A stretch of 64,000 nt of DNA, taken from assembly GCA_910574935.1 (NCBI GenBank), contig CAJTCU010000002.1, forward strand, positions 276,827 through 340,826, given 5' to 3'. A program made the translations under genes and the position numbers. This document shows positions 9,340 through 18,256 of the stretch, piece by piece (position 1 is the first letter of the stretch; each line of letters starts with the position of its first letter). Source of the stretch: Oscillospiraceae bacterium (GTDB taxonomy: Bacteria; Bacillota; Clostridia; Oscillospirales; Acutalibacteraceae). The notes under the pieces are model-generated. The model had not been told where the DNA came from, did no database searches, and saw only the letters and a list, made by a program, of their open reading frames with translations.

Positions 9340-10395
9340 CTATAGTTTGTCGATTTCCGCCAGCAGCTCATCCAGCAGCCGGTCCTCGGGAACCTTGCGC
9401 AAAACTCGCCCCTTCTTAAACAGAAGGCCTTCTCCCTTGCCCCCGGCAATGCCGATGTCTGCCTCTTTGGCCTCTCCGGGGCCATTTACCGCGCAGCCCA
9501 TCACTGCCACGGTAATGTCCTTTTGGCAGGAAGCCAGGGCTGCTTCCACTTGGTTGGCCAGGGGAATCAAATGAATACGGGTACGCCCGCAGGTGGGGCA
9601 GGCAATCAGCCTGGGCCCCCGGCGCAGACCCAGGGCCCGGAGAATGTCCGTCCCAGCGGCAATCTCTTCTGTGGGCTCCGCTGCCAGAGACACTCGAAGC
9701 GTATCGCCAATGCCCTGCTCCAGCAAACCGCCGATGCCAATGGCGGACTTCACCAGACCCATGCGGGCGGTGCCCGCGTGGGTAATGCCCAGGTGCAGGG
9801 GATACTGGCACTGCCCGGCGGCCAGCCGGTAGGCCTCCATGGTATTCTCCACCGAAGAGGCCTTCATGGACAGCACAATGTCCCCGAAGTCGAACTGTTC
9901 CAGCAGCGAGGCGTGGTACAGGGCGCTCTCGCACAGGGCGGCGGGGGTGGGGTGGCCGTACTTGGCTAAAATATGCTTTTCCAGCGAGCCGTCGTTGACC
10001 CCTACCCGGATGGGGACGCCCCGGCTGGCGCAGGCCTTTGCCACCGCGCGGACCCGGTCGCCTCCACCGATGTTTCCAGGGTTAATGCGGATTTTGTCAA
10101 TGCCGGCGGCGGCGGATTCCAGGGCCAGCTTATAGTCAAAGTGGATGTCCGCCACCACGGGAATGGTTACCGCCCCCTTGATGGCGGGGATCAGATTTTT
10201 CACCGCGTCCATGTCCGGGATGGCGATGCGCAGAATTTGACATCCAGCCTTTTCTAAAGCCACGGCCTGGGCTATACTGGCGGGGATGTCCGTAGACGGG
10301 GCGCTGAGCATGGACTGCACCGTAACAGCCGCACCCCCGCCAATTTTGACCCCACCCGCAATGACCTGTTTTGAAATTCTTCTCTTTCTCTGCAT
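9340..10395 (-). CDS. ispG: 4-hydroxy-3-methylbut-2-enyl diphosphate synthase (IspG/GcpE)
   Basis: Penultimate enzyme of the MEP isoprenoid pathway, a [4Fe-4S] enzyme that reductively opens MEcPP to HMBPP. The 351-residue protein has the TIM-barrel N-terminus (VQSMLSAPSTDI near 27-38) and the cluster cysteines in CPTCGRT (about 265-270) and MGCAVNGPGEA (about 298-308). The length fits the bacterial two-domain form. With dxr and uppS in the same run it supplies undecaprenyl precursors. Confidence 0.97.
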   Translation of the reverse strand: MQRKRRISKQVIAGGVKIGGGAAVTVQSMLSAPSTDIPASIAQAVALEKAGCQILRIAIPDMDAVKNLIPAIKGAVTIPVVADIHFDYKLALESAAAGIDKIRINPGNIGGGDRVRAVAKACASRGVPIRVGVNDGSLEKHILAKYGHPTPAALCESALYHASLLEQFDFGDIVLSMKASSVENTMEAYRLAAGQCQYPLHLGITHAGTARMGLVKSAIGIGGLLEQGIGDTLRVSLAAEPTEEIAAGTDILRALGLRRGPRLIACPTCGRTRIHLIPLANQVEAALASCQKDITVAVMGCAVNGPGEAKEADIGIAGGKGEGLLFKKGRVLRKVPEDRLLDELLAEIDKL

Positions 10396-10746
10396 GGGAT
10401 GATCGTCCTTTTTATGTATCTCTTTTTGACAAGGCTTTGCTCTTTACATTTCTGTTCCTACTACTTCACAACCATCGGCCTTCCGGCAACAGGCAGCGAA
10501 GAGGCTATCTCCCTCTTGAAGTGGAAAAACTGCCAGGCGGCGCGAAACCAGCAGCAGCTCCTTTGGGGCAACAGAGCCGGTATGTGGGGCAAGACAACCG
10601 CCTGCCCCTTTGCCTGAATCTGACATAGACCGCCTGTAATAAGGAGAAGCCGATGGCAATCTACACAGACAAAGTCTTTTTTGCCCTCTCCGCCCCTCTG
10701 TGACAAATCGTCACCCTGTGACCAATCGTCACCCTGTGACCAATCG
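10396..10746. other. rseP-ispG intergenic region, about 350 bases
   Basis: No convincing gene. The side adjoining rseP holds three 18-base tandem units (see 10699-10758). On the plus strand an AAGGAGAAG site precedes a 16-codon frame, MAIYTDKVFFALSAPL, at 10653-10703; it is too short to support as a gene. Confidence 0.5.
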
Positions 10747-10758
10747 TCACCCTGTGAC
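10699..10758. repeat. 18-base tandem repeat of small palindromes at the rseP stop
   Basis: Three units of the form TGTGACCAATCGTCACCC start at 10699, 10717 and 10735, followed by a partial TGTGAC. Each contains the inverted repeat GTGAC...GTCAC, so each could form a five-pair hairpin. The rseP stop codon (10747-10749) lies inside the third unit. Confidence 0.85.
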
Positions 10759-11823
10759 GATACGGAAAATGTCATGGGCGGTAATCAGAATCATCAGGCC
10801 AATCAGCAAAATAAAGCCCGCTGCGTGCACATAGCCCTCGTACTTGGCCGGCACGGGCTTGTGGGTAACTCCCTCCCAGATCAAAAACAACAGGCGTCCG
10901 CCATCCAGAGCGGGCAGAGGAAGCAGATTTACAATGCCCAGGTTTACCGTGATCATAATGATCATCATCACAATATTGCTTACCGCCTGGCCAAAGCCCT
11001 GGCTAAGACCAGCCCCCGCCGCCTGAGAAATAGCCTGGGCCGTGCCCACCGGCCCCGCGACCTCGTTTAAACCAAAACGCCCAGTGACCAGGCCCTTCAG
11101 GCTCTCCACCACCATGCGCGCCATAGAGAAGGTGTCCGCCCCGGCCCGGCGCACCAGGCCCAAAAAGCTGCGCTGCTCTGGCTCCACATAAAATTCCAGG
11201 GCTACAGCGGTGGTCCCATCCTCCAGGGTCTGGGTGCCCATAGGGAAGCTGCCCAGGTCCACCCGCTGGCCCTCCCGCTCTACCACCATATTCACCCCTT
11301 CGGGGTCTGCCATAGCCATAGCAAAGCTAAGGTCCCTGCTGGTGTACACCGCGTAGCCATCTATCTCCACAATCCGGTCCCCCACCTGGGCCCCCGCTGC
11401 CTGGATATGAGAATTCTTTGTAAATTTCGAAAGAGTGGTGGTGGCAAAAACCTCTTCGGGAGCCAGTACCGCCAGCATAAGGACAAAGCCCAAAACAATA
11501 TTAAACACGCCCCCCGCCGCCACAGTGAGGAAGCGCTTCCACACAGGTTTATTGCCAAAGGCCCGGCTATCGCCGCTCTCTTCGTCCTCGCCTTCCATGG
11601 CGCAGTATCCGCCAATGGGCAGCAGCCGCAGAGCATAGGTGGTCTCGCCCCTTTGGAAGGATAGCAGCTTTGGCCCCATGCCCAGGGCAAACTCATTTAC
11701 CTTAATACCTCCGGCCTTGGCCAGCAGAAAATGGCCCAGCTCATGAAAAAAGATTACAAAGCCGAAGAGCAGCACCCCAATGATGATTAACAGCGCCACA
11801 GTAAGGATATGCAAATTCTCCAC
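10747..11823 (-). CDS. rseP: site-2 membrane zinc metalloprotease (RseP/RasP)
   Basis: An intramembrane protease that cuts anti-sigma factors and leftover signal peptides. The 358-residue protein has HELGH at 27-31 in the first transmembrane helix, a single PDZ domain near 115-200, and the second metal-ligand motif LPALDGG near 305, with helices before and after. The neighbours dxr (upstream) and ispG (downstream) match the conserved Firmicutes order. Confidence 0.96.
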   Translation of the reverse strand: MENLHILTVALLIIIGVLLFGFVIFFHELGHFLLAKAGGIKVNEFALGMGPKLLSFQRGETTYALRLLPIGGYCAMEGEDEESGDSRAFGNKPVWKRFLTVAAGGVFNIVLGFVLMLAVLAPEEVFATTTLSKFTKNSHIQAAGAQVGDRIVEIDGYAVYTSRDLSFAMAMADPEGVNMVVEREGQRVDLGSFPMGTQTLEDGTTAVALEFYVEPEQRSFLGLVRRAGADTFSMARMVVESLKGLVTGRFGLNEVAGPVGTAQAISQAAGAGLSQGFGQAVSNIVMMIIMITVNLGIVNLLPLPALDGGRLLFLIWEGVTHKPVPAKYEGYVHAAGFILLIGLMILITAHDIFRIVTG

Positions 11824-11894
11824 CCCTTCATATTATATAGATATAGCTCCAAATGATGGAAACAGACGCGGTCCAGGGGTACCGGGCCCCTTTT

Positions 11895-13040
11895 TCACCT
11901 TGCCACCCATTCAGCCGCAAAAGCCTTGGCCTCCTCCTCTGCCCGCAAAATGGCCTCCAGGCTGTCCGCTGGGGCGCTGGACTGCCGCCGGGTGGCCTCC
12001 CCCACCAGCCGGGGAATGTCCATAAAGCCCATCTCCCCCCGCAAAAAGGCAGCTACCGCCACCTCGTTGGCCGCGTTCATGGCCGCCGGAGCCAGCCCGC
12101 CCCGCTCTAAAGCCTCTAAAGCAATGGCCAGACAGGGAAAAGCGGTCAGGTCCGGCTGGTAAAAGCTTAGCTTCGCCACGTGGAACAGGTCCAGCTCCGC
12201 CGCCGGGCAGGGCAGCCGTTGGGGGTAGGTAAGGGCGTACTGGATGGGCAGTCGCATATCCGGCGCGCCCAACTGGGCAATCACGGAATGATCCACAAAC
12301 TCCACCATGGAGTGGATGATACTTTCCCGGTGCACCACCACCTGGATCCGGCTGGCGGGTACGCCAAACAACCAGGCGGCCTCGATCACCTCCAGGCCTT
12401 TGTTCATCAACGTGGCGGAGTCAATGGTTACTTTGGCCCCCATATTCCAGTTGGGGTGGGCCAAGGCCTGTTGGGGCGTTACCGCGGCCAGTTGCTCTGG
12501 TTTTTGCCCAAAAAACGGCCCGCCCGAGGCGGTTAGCAAAATTTTTTTTACTGGCCCGCTGCCTTGCAGGCACTGAAAAATAGCGGAATGCTCGCTGTCC
12601 ACCGGCAGAATGGCCACCCCTGCCTTTTGGGCCGCGGACATCACCAGCCCGCCCCCGGCCACCAGGGTCTCCTTATTGGCCAGGGCCACGGTCTTTTTGG
12701 CCGAGACCGCCGCCAGGGTGGGCTGTAGGCCTACCATACCCACCACCGCGTTCAGGGTGAGATCCGCCCCTGGCCAGGCGGCGGCTTCACAAAGGCCCTC
12801 CATGCCCTCCAGCACCGTGAGGGACAGGTCCCGGGTGCGCAGGCGAAAGTCCCGGGCAGCGGCTGGGTCAAACAGCGCGACAGCCCGAGGCCGAAACTCT
12901 CGGGCCTGGCGCTCCAGCAGCTCCCCATTGGAATGGGCGGCCAGCACAGCCACTTGAAACTCTTTGGGCTGGGCCCGGACCACCTCTAAGGCCTGGGTGC
13001 CGATGGAGCCGGTGGCCCCCAAAACAGACAGGGTTTTCAT
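11895..13040 (-). CDS. dxr: 1-deoxy-D-xylulose 5-phosphate reductoisomerase
   Basis: Converts DXP to MEP with NADPH, the committed step of the MEP pathway. The 381-residue protein starts MKTLSVLGATGSIG (NADPH-binding glycine motif), has the metal/substrate stretch DSEHSAIFQCL, and has KVTIDSATLMNKGLE in the catalytic domain. The C-terminal helical domain is complete. Confidence 0.97.
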   Translation of the reverse strand: MKTLSVLGATGSIGTQALEVVRAQPKEFQVAVLAAHSNGELLERQAREFRPRAVALFDPAAARDFRLRTRDLSLTVLEGMEGLCEAAAWPGADLTLNAVVGMVGLQPTLAAVSAKKTVALANKETLVAGGGLVMSAAQKAGVAILPVDSEHSAIFQCLQGSGPVKKILLTASGGPFFGQKPEQLAAVTPQQALAHPNWNMGAKVTIDSATLMNKGLEVIEAAWLFGVPASRIQVVVHRESIIHSMVEFVDHSVIAQLGAPDMRLPIQYALTYPQRLPCPAAELDLFHVAKLSFYQPDLTAFPCLAIALEALERGGLAPAAMNAANEVAVAAFLRGEMGFMDIPRLVGEATRRQSSAPADSLEAILRAEEEAKAFAAEWVAR

Positions 13041-13120
13041 GGGGCAAAACGCTCCCCTTCCTTTTTAAAATTATGAGGCGAAGAGGGCGGATTTATTCCC
13101 CTTTGGGGGCCGCCTCTTCC

Positions 13121-13942
13121 CTATGCCCCAGCCAGAGGCAGAAACGTTACCAATAAATACACAAACGGGGCGGTAAATATGACGCTGTCGAACCGGTCCA
13201 GCACACCGCCGTGACCTGGGATCACCTGACCGAAGTCCTTGATATGACAGCTGCGTTTGATCAGGGAAAAGCTTAGGTCGCCCAGCATGGAAATGGGGGC
13301 GCCGAACAGCCCGATGAGCCCCAGGGCTAAATAGTTCACTTCCACCTGGCCCTGGTAAAATACCGCCGAAAACCACACCCCGCACAGCAGCATAACGGCC
13401 ACGTCGGCCACCGCGCCGCCAACGGCCCCCTCCACTGTCTTTTTGGGGCTAATCTCTGGGCACAGCTTATGCCTGCCGAACAGGGTGCCCGCGAAAAAAG
13501 CCCCCACGTCCGCCACCCAAGCAGAGAGCACCGCGATGAGCACATAAAACATGCCATGCCCCCGGTTCAGCTCTCGCAGAGAGACCAGGGTGTTTAGGGC
13601 GCACGGGATAAGCACCACCATGCTGTATAGCACCGCCACCTCTTTAAAACTGGTTTCCCTGTGGTAGAGAATCATGGCGGAAAACACCAGCAGCGTGTAG
13701 GCACAGTAGACAAAAAACTGCATCTCATCCACACAAAAGGGCATCACAGCGGCCGCCAACATGGACGGCGCGAAAAGAAACCACTTGCGCTCCATTCCCA
13801 GCGCCTTGCCCACTTCCCATACGGCGGCCAAAGAGATCACGGCCACGGCAATATTTAGCGCCAAAGGAAAAATCTGGTTGAACACCACGACCGCTGCCAA
13901 AAACAGGGTCAGGACAGCGCCTGACAAAACCCGCTGTTTCAT
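13121..13942 (-). CDS. cdsA: phosphatidate cytidylyltransferase
   Basis: Makes CDP-diacylglycerol from phosphatidate and CTP at the membrane, the branch point of phospholipid synthesis. The product is a 273-residue polytopic protein with the C-terminal CdsA signature PGHGGVLDRFDS and about eight hydrophobic helices. The frame opens 18 codons earlier at 13996, but MKQRVLSGAV at 13942 matches the normal N-terminus. The ribosome site (AAAGGCGGG) is rather distant, so the start is uncertain. Confidence 0.94.
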   Translation of the reverse strand: MKQRVLSGAVLTLFLAAVVVFNQIFPLALNIAVAVISLAAVWEVGKALGMERKWFLFAPSMLAAAVMPFCVDEMQFFVYCAYTLLVFSAMILYHRETSFKEVAVLYSMVVLIPCALNTLVSLRELNRGHGMFYVLIAVLSAWVADVGAFFAGTLFGRHKLCPEISPKKTVEGAVGGAVADVAVMLLCGVWFSAVFYQGQVEVNYLALGLIGLFGAPISMLGDLSFSLIKRSCHIKDFGQVIPGHGGVLDRFDSVIFTAPFVYLLVTFLPLAGA

Positions 13943-14101
13943 GATGGTAAATCCCGCCTTTCCTAGCTCATAGCTAGCGAAAATTGTGCTTTTCATTTTA
14001 GTTTCATGGGGAGCGGCCTCCGGCGGCTTCTTAAGAAACGCTTGGAAAAAACCCCTTTAAGACTCTTTAAAAGCTTTTACGCCGGAGCAGAAAACTTTCC
14101 G

Positions 14102-14815
14102 CTACACATTTCCAAACCTTCTCTGCCGGGAGCAGTAGATCTCCACGGCCCGGTCCAGATCCCGGGGCTGAAAATCCGGCCAGAGGATGTCGAAGAATAC
14201 AAACTCCGCATAGGCCCCCTGCCACAACAGAAAATTTGATAAGCGCTGCTCGCCGCTGGGACGAATGATCAGGTCCACCGGGGGCTGTTCCGCTGTGTAC
14301 AGGTACTGCTCAAACGCCGTCTCGGTCAGCTCTTCCGGCGCGGCCTCTCCCGCCTTTACCCTTTCGGCAAAGGCCCTGGCCGCCCGGACAATTTCCGCCC
14401 GGCCCCCATAGTTCATAGCCAGGTTCAGCACCATGCCGGTCTTTACGCCGCTGGCCTCTTCCACCTCTTTCATCAAGGCTTGTAGGTCCTGGGAAAAGCC
14501 GCTTCTGTCGCCGATGAACCGGACACGAATATTTTCCTCCATAAAGTCCCGCAGGGCCTCTTGCAGGTACTCCTTAAAAAGCCGCATTAGGGCCCCCACC
14601 TCTTCGGCAGGGCGGGACCAGTTTTCTGTGGAAAAGGTGTAAATGGTCAGGTATTGTATCCCTATCTTTGCGGCATACCGGGTAATGGTGCGGAAGTTCT
14701 GGGCGCCGGCCCGGTGGCCCATGGTGCGGGGCTGTAGGCGCTTTTTGGCCCAGCGGCCGTTTCCGTCCATGATGATGCCCACATGGGCAGGGGGGCTTAG
14801 CTTTTTATCTGGCAT
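14102..14815 (-). CDS. uppS: undecaprenyl diphosphate synthase (cis-prenyltransferase)
   Basis: Adds eight isopentenyl units to farnesyl diphosphate to make the C55 lipid carrier used for peptidoglycan. The 237-residue protein has HVGIIMDGNGRWAKKR at 12-27 with the catalytic Asp, and RPSGEQRLSNFLLWQ near 199-213. Its place between frr and cdsA is the standard order. Confidence 0.97.
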   Translation of the reverse strand: MPDKKLSPPAHVGIIMDGNGRWAKKRLQPRTMGHRAGAQNFRTITRYAAKIGIQYLTIYTFSTENWSRPAEEVGALMRLFKEYLQEALRDFMEENIRVRFIGDRSGFSQDLQALMKEVEEASGVKTGMVLNLAMNYGGRAEIVRAARAFAERVKAGEAAPEELTETAFEQYLYTAEQPPVDLIIRPSGEQRLSNFLLWQGAYAEFVFFDILWPDFQPRDLDRAVEIYCSRQRRFGNV

Positions 14816-14834
14816 GGTTTCAAGACCTCGTCTC

Positions 14835-15398
14835 CTAAATTTCCAGGATCTCCTTCTCCTTGGCCGCCGCGCAGGCGTCTACACTTTTCACGAATTTGTC
14901 CGTTAGGTCCTGGGTCTTTTTCTCCGCCTGCTTCAGGTCGTCCTCCGTGATCTCGCTCTTTTTTTTCATGTCCTTCAGCTTTTCAATGGCATCCCGGCGA
15001 ATAGACCGCACCGCCACCTTGGCCTCTTCCGCCAGCTTGCTGGTCTCCTTCACCAGCTCCCGGCGGCGCTCCTCGTTCAGGGGCGGAAAAGCCAGGCGGA
15101 TCATCTTTCCGTCGTTCTGGGGGTTCACCCCCAGATCCGAGGTCTGGATGGCCTTTTCAATGCCCCGCAGTACAGAGGCGTCCCAGGGCTGAATGGTGAG
15201 CACCCGAGCCTCGGTAACAGAGACCGCTGCCAACTGGTTGATGGGCGTGGGGGTATCATAGTAGTTGACCATAATTTTATCCAGCACCGCGGGATTGGCC
15301 CGGCCGGCGCGAATAGCCGCATATTCTTCCTTCAGGTGGTCAATGGCCTTATTCATTTTGGACTCTGCTTTTTGAAAGACGTCTTTCATTTCCGCCAT
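14835..15398 (-). CDS. frr: ribosome recycling factor
   Basis: Splits post-termination ribosomes together with EF-G. The product is 187 residues, close to the usual 185, with the conserved RAGRANPAVLDKIMVNYY segment near 32-49 and a long charged C-terminal helix (KKKSEITEDDLKQAEKK). AGAAAGGAAT precedes the ATG. It is separated from pyrH by 287 bases. Confidence 0.97.
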   Translation of the reverse strand: MAEMKDVFQKAESKMNKAIDHLKEEYAAIRAGRANPAVLDKIMVNYYDTPTPINQLAAVSVTEARVLTIQPWDASVLRGIEKAIQTSDLGVNPQNDGKMIRLAFPPLNEERRRELVKETSKLAEEAKVAVRSIRRDAIEKLKDMKKKSEITEDDLKQAEKKTQDLTDKFVKSVDACAAAKEKEILEI

Positions 15399-15685
15399 GA
15401 TAATATTCCTTTCTAAAATAGATGAAAATATAGTTTCTTTTTGATCGTAATATCGTACTGTTTTATTGGAGACCTACCGGGGCTTGGGTGGCGGCAGGCC
15501 TCTGTCCCGGCGGTGTTTCGCCGGTGAAAGAAAGGCATTGCTCTTGGTTCGGCACTGGCCGCGCCGGCACCGTCCCATATTTGGCACCGCCAGACACCCC
15601 GCCCAAGGGCGGGGCCCCGCGCTGGCTTTGGCCACCGCTTCGCACCTTCACCGGGCAGCGCATCCCTGCTTTCGTCCTCTTCTTG
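15399..15685. other. pyrH-frr spacer with a GC-rich structured segment
   Basis: No supported gene. The frr-proximal part is A+T rich and could hold a second promoter. From about 15475 to 15680 the sequence is very GC rich and contains a perfect hairpin CCCCGCCC-AA-GGGCGGGG near 15597-15614. Open frames on both strands here look like by-products of base composition. Confidence 0.5.
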
Positions 15686-16390
15686 TCACACAATCAGCGT
15701 GCCCACGGGCTCGCCGCTCACTGCCCGCACAATGTTCTGGGGGTCCGCCATGCTGAACACCAGAAAGGGAATGCCCCGGTCCTTGCAGAAGGAAGCCGCC
15801 GTCATGTCCATTACCGCCAGGTTCCGGTTCAGCACCTCCATAAAGGTTAACTGGTCGTAGCGCTTTGCATGGGGGTTCTTCTTGGGGTCGCTGTCGTACA
15901 CTCCATCTACCATGGTGGCCTTTAAGATCACGTCCGCGTCAATCTCCGCCGCCCGCAGGGCAGCGCCCGTATCCGTAGAAAAGAAGGGGTTGCCTGTGCC
16001 GCAGCCGAACACCACCACCCGGCCCTTTTCCAAGTGGCGCACCGCCCGGTTGCGGATATAGGGCTCGGCTACCTCCTGCATAGCAATGGCGGTCTGCACC
16101 CGCACATCCAGGCCCAGCTGCTCCAGGCCGTCGGCCACGCCCAGGGCATTCATCACTGTGGCCAGCATCCCAATGTGGTCGGCCCGGGTGCGGTCCATGT
16201 TCCCGCTGCTGCGGCCCCGCCAGAAGTTTCCCCCACCCACTACAATGGCCACCTGAGCGCCCATTTCCGCAATCTGCCGGACTGGGCGGCAGATCTCCAC
16301 CACGGTGTCAAAGTCGATGCCGTGCCCAGCCTGTCCGGCCAGGGCCTCTCCGCTCAGCTTTAGCAGCACACGTTTGTATTTCAGCGACAT
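15686..16390 (-). CDS. pyrH: uridylate kinase (UMP kinase)
   Basis: Phosphorylates UMP to UDP; hexameric and allosterically controlled in bacteria. The 234-residue protein begins [19 protein letters not shown], the amino-acid-kinase phosphate-binding motif, and has [11 protein letters not shown] near 55-65. An upstream in-frame ATG at 16459 would add 23 residues that do not resemble the family; the ATG at 16388-16390 is preceded by CGGAGCG. It is the first gene of the minus-strand run. Confidence 0.96.
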   Translation of the reverse strand: MSLKYKRVLLKLSGEALAGQAGHGIDFDTVVEICRPVRQIAEMGAQVAIVVGGGNFWRGRSSGNMDRTRADHIGMLATVMNALGVADGLEQLGLDVRVQTAIAMQEVAEPYIRNRAVRHLEKGRVVVFGCGTGNPFFSTDTGAALRAAEIDADVILKATMVDGVYDSDPKKNPHAKRYDQLTFMEVLNRNLAVMDMTAASFCKDRGIPFLVFSMADPQNIVRAVSGEPVGTLIV

Positions 16391-16457
16391 TGTTACCACG
16401 CTCCGTTCCGCCGCTCCAGCCGGGAGCCAGAGGGCTTTGCTATATAATTCCATGTTC

Positions 16458-16486
16458 ATTGTACATGAAAATCATGGGTTTGTAAA
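16458..16486 (-). promoter_or_regulatory. sigma-A promoter for pyrH operon
   Basis: On the minus strand, TTTACA (16481-16486) and TACAAT (16458-16463) are separated by 17 bases. The promoter diverges from the fba promoter at 16549-16577. Confidence 0.75.
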
Positions 16487-16548
16487 GCCCAAATAAATCA
16501 CGTTGCGTGCCCGCCGGGCGCATCACCTAAAATATTGCCAAATTCCGG

Positions 16549-16577
16549 TTGCTTTTTCGTCCGGCTTGCGCTATAAT
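16549..16577 (+). promoter_or_regulatory. sigma-A promoter for fba
   Basis: TTGCTT (16549-16554) and a perfect TATAAT (16572-16577) with a 17-base spacer, 68 bases before the fba ATG. Confidence 0.75.
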
Positions 16578-16644
16578 TGTTAATAGACACCGGCCCGCCG
16601 CCCTGCTGCTGGGCCCGGAAATTTCAAAACGGAGGGAATCGTCA

Positions 16645-17508
16645 ATGTTAGTTTCCGCAAAAGAAATGCTTACAAAGGCTAAGGCCGGCAAATATGCTGT
16701 GGGCCAGTTCAACATCAACAACCTGGAGTGGACAAAGGCCATTCTGCTGACCGCCCAGGAGAACAGCTCCCCTGTCATCCTCGGCGTGTCCGAGGGCGCG
16801 GGCAAGTATATGTGCGGCTTCAACACCGTGGCCGCTATGGTAAAAGCCATGATCGACACCCTGGGCATCACGGTGCCTGTGGCCCTGCACCTGGACCATG
16901 GCAGCTATGACGGGGCCCTGAAAGCTATTGAGGACGGCTTTTCCTCCGTCATGTTCGATGGTTCCCACTATGCCATTGACGAGAACATTGAGAAAACCAA
17001 AGAGATCATCCGCATTGCCGGCGAAAAAGGCATTTCGGTAGAGGCCGAGGTGGGCGCCATTGGCGGCGAAGAGGACGGCGTTGTGGGCGGCGGCGAAGTG
17101 GCCGACCCCGATGAGTGCAAGATGATTGCCGACCTGGGCGTGACCATGCTGGCCGCGGGCATTGGCAACATCCATGGCGTCTACCCCGAAAACTGGCAGG
17201 GCCTGAACTTTGAGGTGCTGGAGAAGATTCAGGAGAAAACCGGTACCATGCCCCTGGTGCTCCACGGCGGCACGGGCATTCCCGAGGAGATGGTGAAAAA
17301 GGCCATCAGCCTGGGCGTCTCCAAAGTGAACGTAAACACCGAGTGCCAGCTAAGCTTTGCCGCAGCCACCCGCCAGTACATTGAGGCCGGCAAGGACCGG
17401 CAGGGCAAGGGCTTTGACCCCCGCAAGCTGCTGGCCCCAGGCTTTGAGGCCATCAAGGCTACCGTGAAGGAAAAGATGGAGCTGTTCGGCTCTGTAGGCA
17501 AAGCCTAA
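16645..17508 (+). CDS. fba: class II fructose-1,6-bisphosphate aldolase
   Basis: Zinc-dependent glycolytic/gluconeogenic aldolase cleaving FBP to DHAP and G3P. The 287-residue protein begins MLVSAKEMLTKAKAGKYAVG and has the zinc ligands in HLDHGS (about 82-87), the E-A-E-V/G metal segment (SVEAEVGAIGGEEDG), and VLHGGTGIP near 207-215. The frame extends 32 codons upstream, but the ATG at 16645 follows GGAGGG and matches the family start. It is monocistronic, with its own promoter and terminator. Confidence 0.97.
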   Translation: MLVSAKEMLTKAKAGKYAVGQFNINNLEWTKAILLTAQENSSPVILGVSEGAGKYMCGFNTVAAMVKAMIDTLGITVPVALHLDHGSYDGALKAIEDGFSSVMFDGSHYAIDENIEKTKEIIRIAGEKGISVEAEVGAIGGEEDGVVGGGEVADPDECKMIADLGVTMLAAGIGNIHGVYPENWQGLNFEVLEKIQEKTGTMPLVLHGGTGIPEEMVKKAISLGVSKVNVNTECQLSFAAATRQYIEAGKDRQGKGFDPRKLLAPGFEAIKATVKEKMELFGSVGKA

Positions 17509-17533
17509 AAAATCTCATAAAGTCCCCCCAAAG

Positions 17534-17565
17534 CGCCGCGGGTTTTTCAACCCAGCGGCGTTTTT
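17534..17565 (+). terminator. rho-independent terminator of fba
   Basis: CGCCGC plus GGGTT pair with AACCC plus GCGGCG across a short loop (one bulged base), followed by TTTTTAT. Confidence 0.9.
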
Positions 17566-17620
17566 ATATGGGAGCTGGCAAAACGTAAGAGTACAAAATT
17601 TTCCGGCAATAAAAAACCCC

Positions 17621-17670
17621 TTGACAAATACCCCCCACGGGTATATAATCAAGATACCCCCTCCGGGTAT
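17621..17670 (+). promoter_or_regulatory. csoR promoter with two overlapping metal-repressor operators
   Basis: TTGACA (17621-17626) and TATAAT (17644-17649) have a 17-base spacer. Two 17-base palindromes, ATACCCCCCACGGGTAT (17628-17644) and ATACCCCCTCCGGGTAT (17654-17670), lie in the spacer and just after the -10. The form ATACCC...GGGTAT is the known type for CsoR binding, so repression by occlusion of the promoter is inferred. Confidence 0.85.
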
Positions 17671-17726
17671 TATGGGACCTTTTGTCTCCCTTACCGGCAG
17701 GGAATCACATCCATTGGGAGGCTCCT

Positions 17727-18023
17727 ATGTGCCAAGAATGCGACTGCCAAAAGAAAGAGCGCTCTACAGAAGAATACCGGCGGCTGGTCAACCGGCTGAG
17801 CCGTATTGAGGGCCAGGTCCGGGGCATTCGGGGAATGCTGGAAAAGGACGCCTATTGCATTGATATTCTAGCCCAAGTGGCCGCGGTCAACGCAGCCCTA
17901 AACGCTTTTTCCCGAGAACTGCTGGCCCAGCACCTGTGCACCTGCGTGGCCGACGACCTGCGCCAGGGCAGCGAGGATAAGGTGGAAGAGCTGGCCGCAG
18001 CCCTGCAAAAACTGCTGAAATAG
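17727..18023 (+). CDS. csoR: CsoR-family copper-sensing repressor
   Basis: A 98-residue all-helical repressor. The copper ligands of the family are present as Cys44, His69 and Cys73 (DAYCIDIL and HLCTC), and the DNA-facing stretch is RRLVNRLSRIEGQVRGI. The N-terminus MCQECDC carries three additional cysteines. The ATG at 17727 follows GGGAGG; an upstream in-frame start would place the operators inside the gene. Two operators sit upstream, and copA follows after 233 bases. Confidence 0.92.
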   Translation: MCQECDCQKKERSTEEYRRLVNRLSRIEGQVRGIRGMLEKDAYCIDILAQVAAVNAALNAFSRELLAQHLCTCVADDLRQGSEDKVEELAAALQKLLK

Positions 18024-18256
18024 GATTTGCTTGTTTAAAGCTTCCTGGCCGGAGAGCGCTGTACTTTGTTTTGGGCACGCCTTTGTGTCCTTTTGGCCCT
18101 TGCTTTTAAGGCGGCTTATAGCTTCCGCTTATACATTACGCAGCCCTTTTAGGGCAAGATCTTCGGTCGCTGGCATACACCGCTAGGGGAACCATCCCCT
18201 GTCTCTCCTTCTATCTGCTGTTTTTTGCTCTTCCTTAATTCTTTGGAGGTGTTTCC

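Noticed and set aside
10461..10775. 104-residue minus-strand frame with WSQGDD repeats
   Set aside because: The repeated residues come from the 18-base palindromic array, and the frame overlaps the end of rseP.
15466..15850. Plus-strand frames in the pyrH-frr spacer
   Set aside because: GC-rich composition keeps several frames open at once; there is no start signal, and one frame runs into pyrH on the opposite strand.
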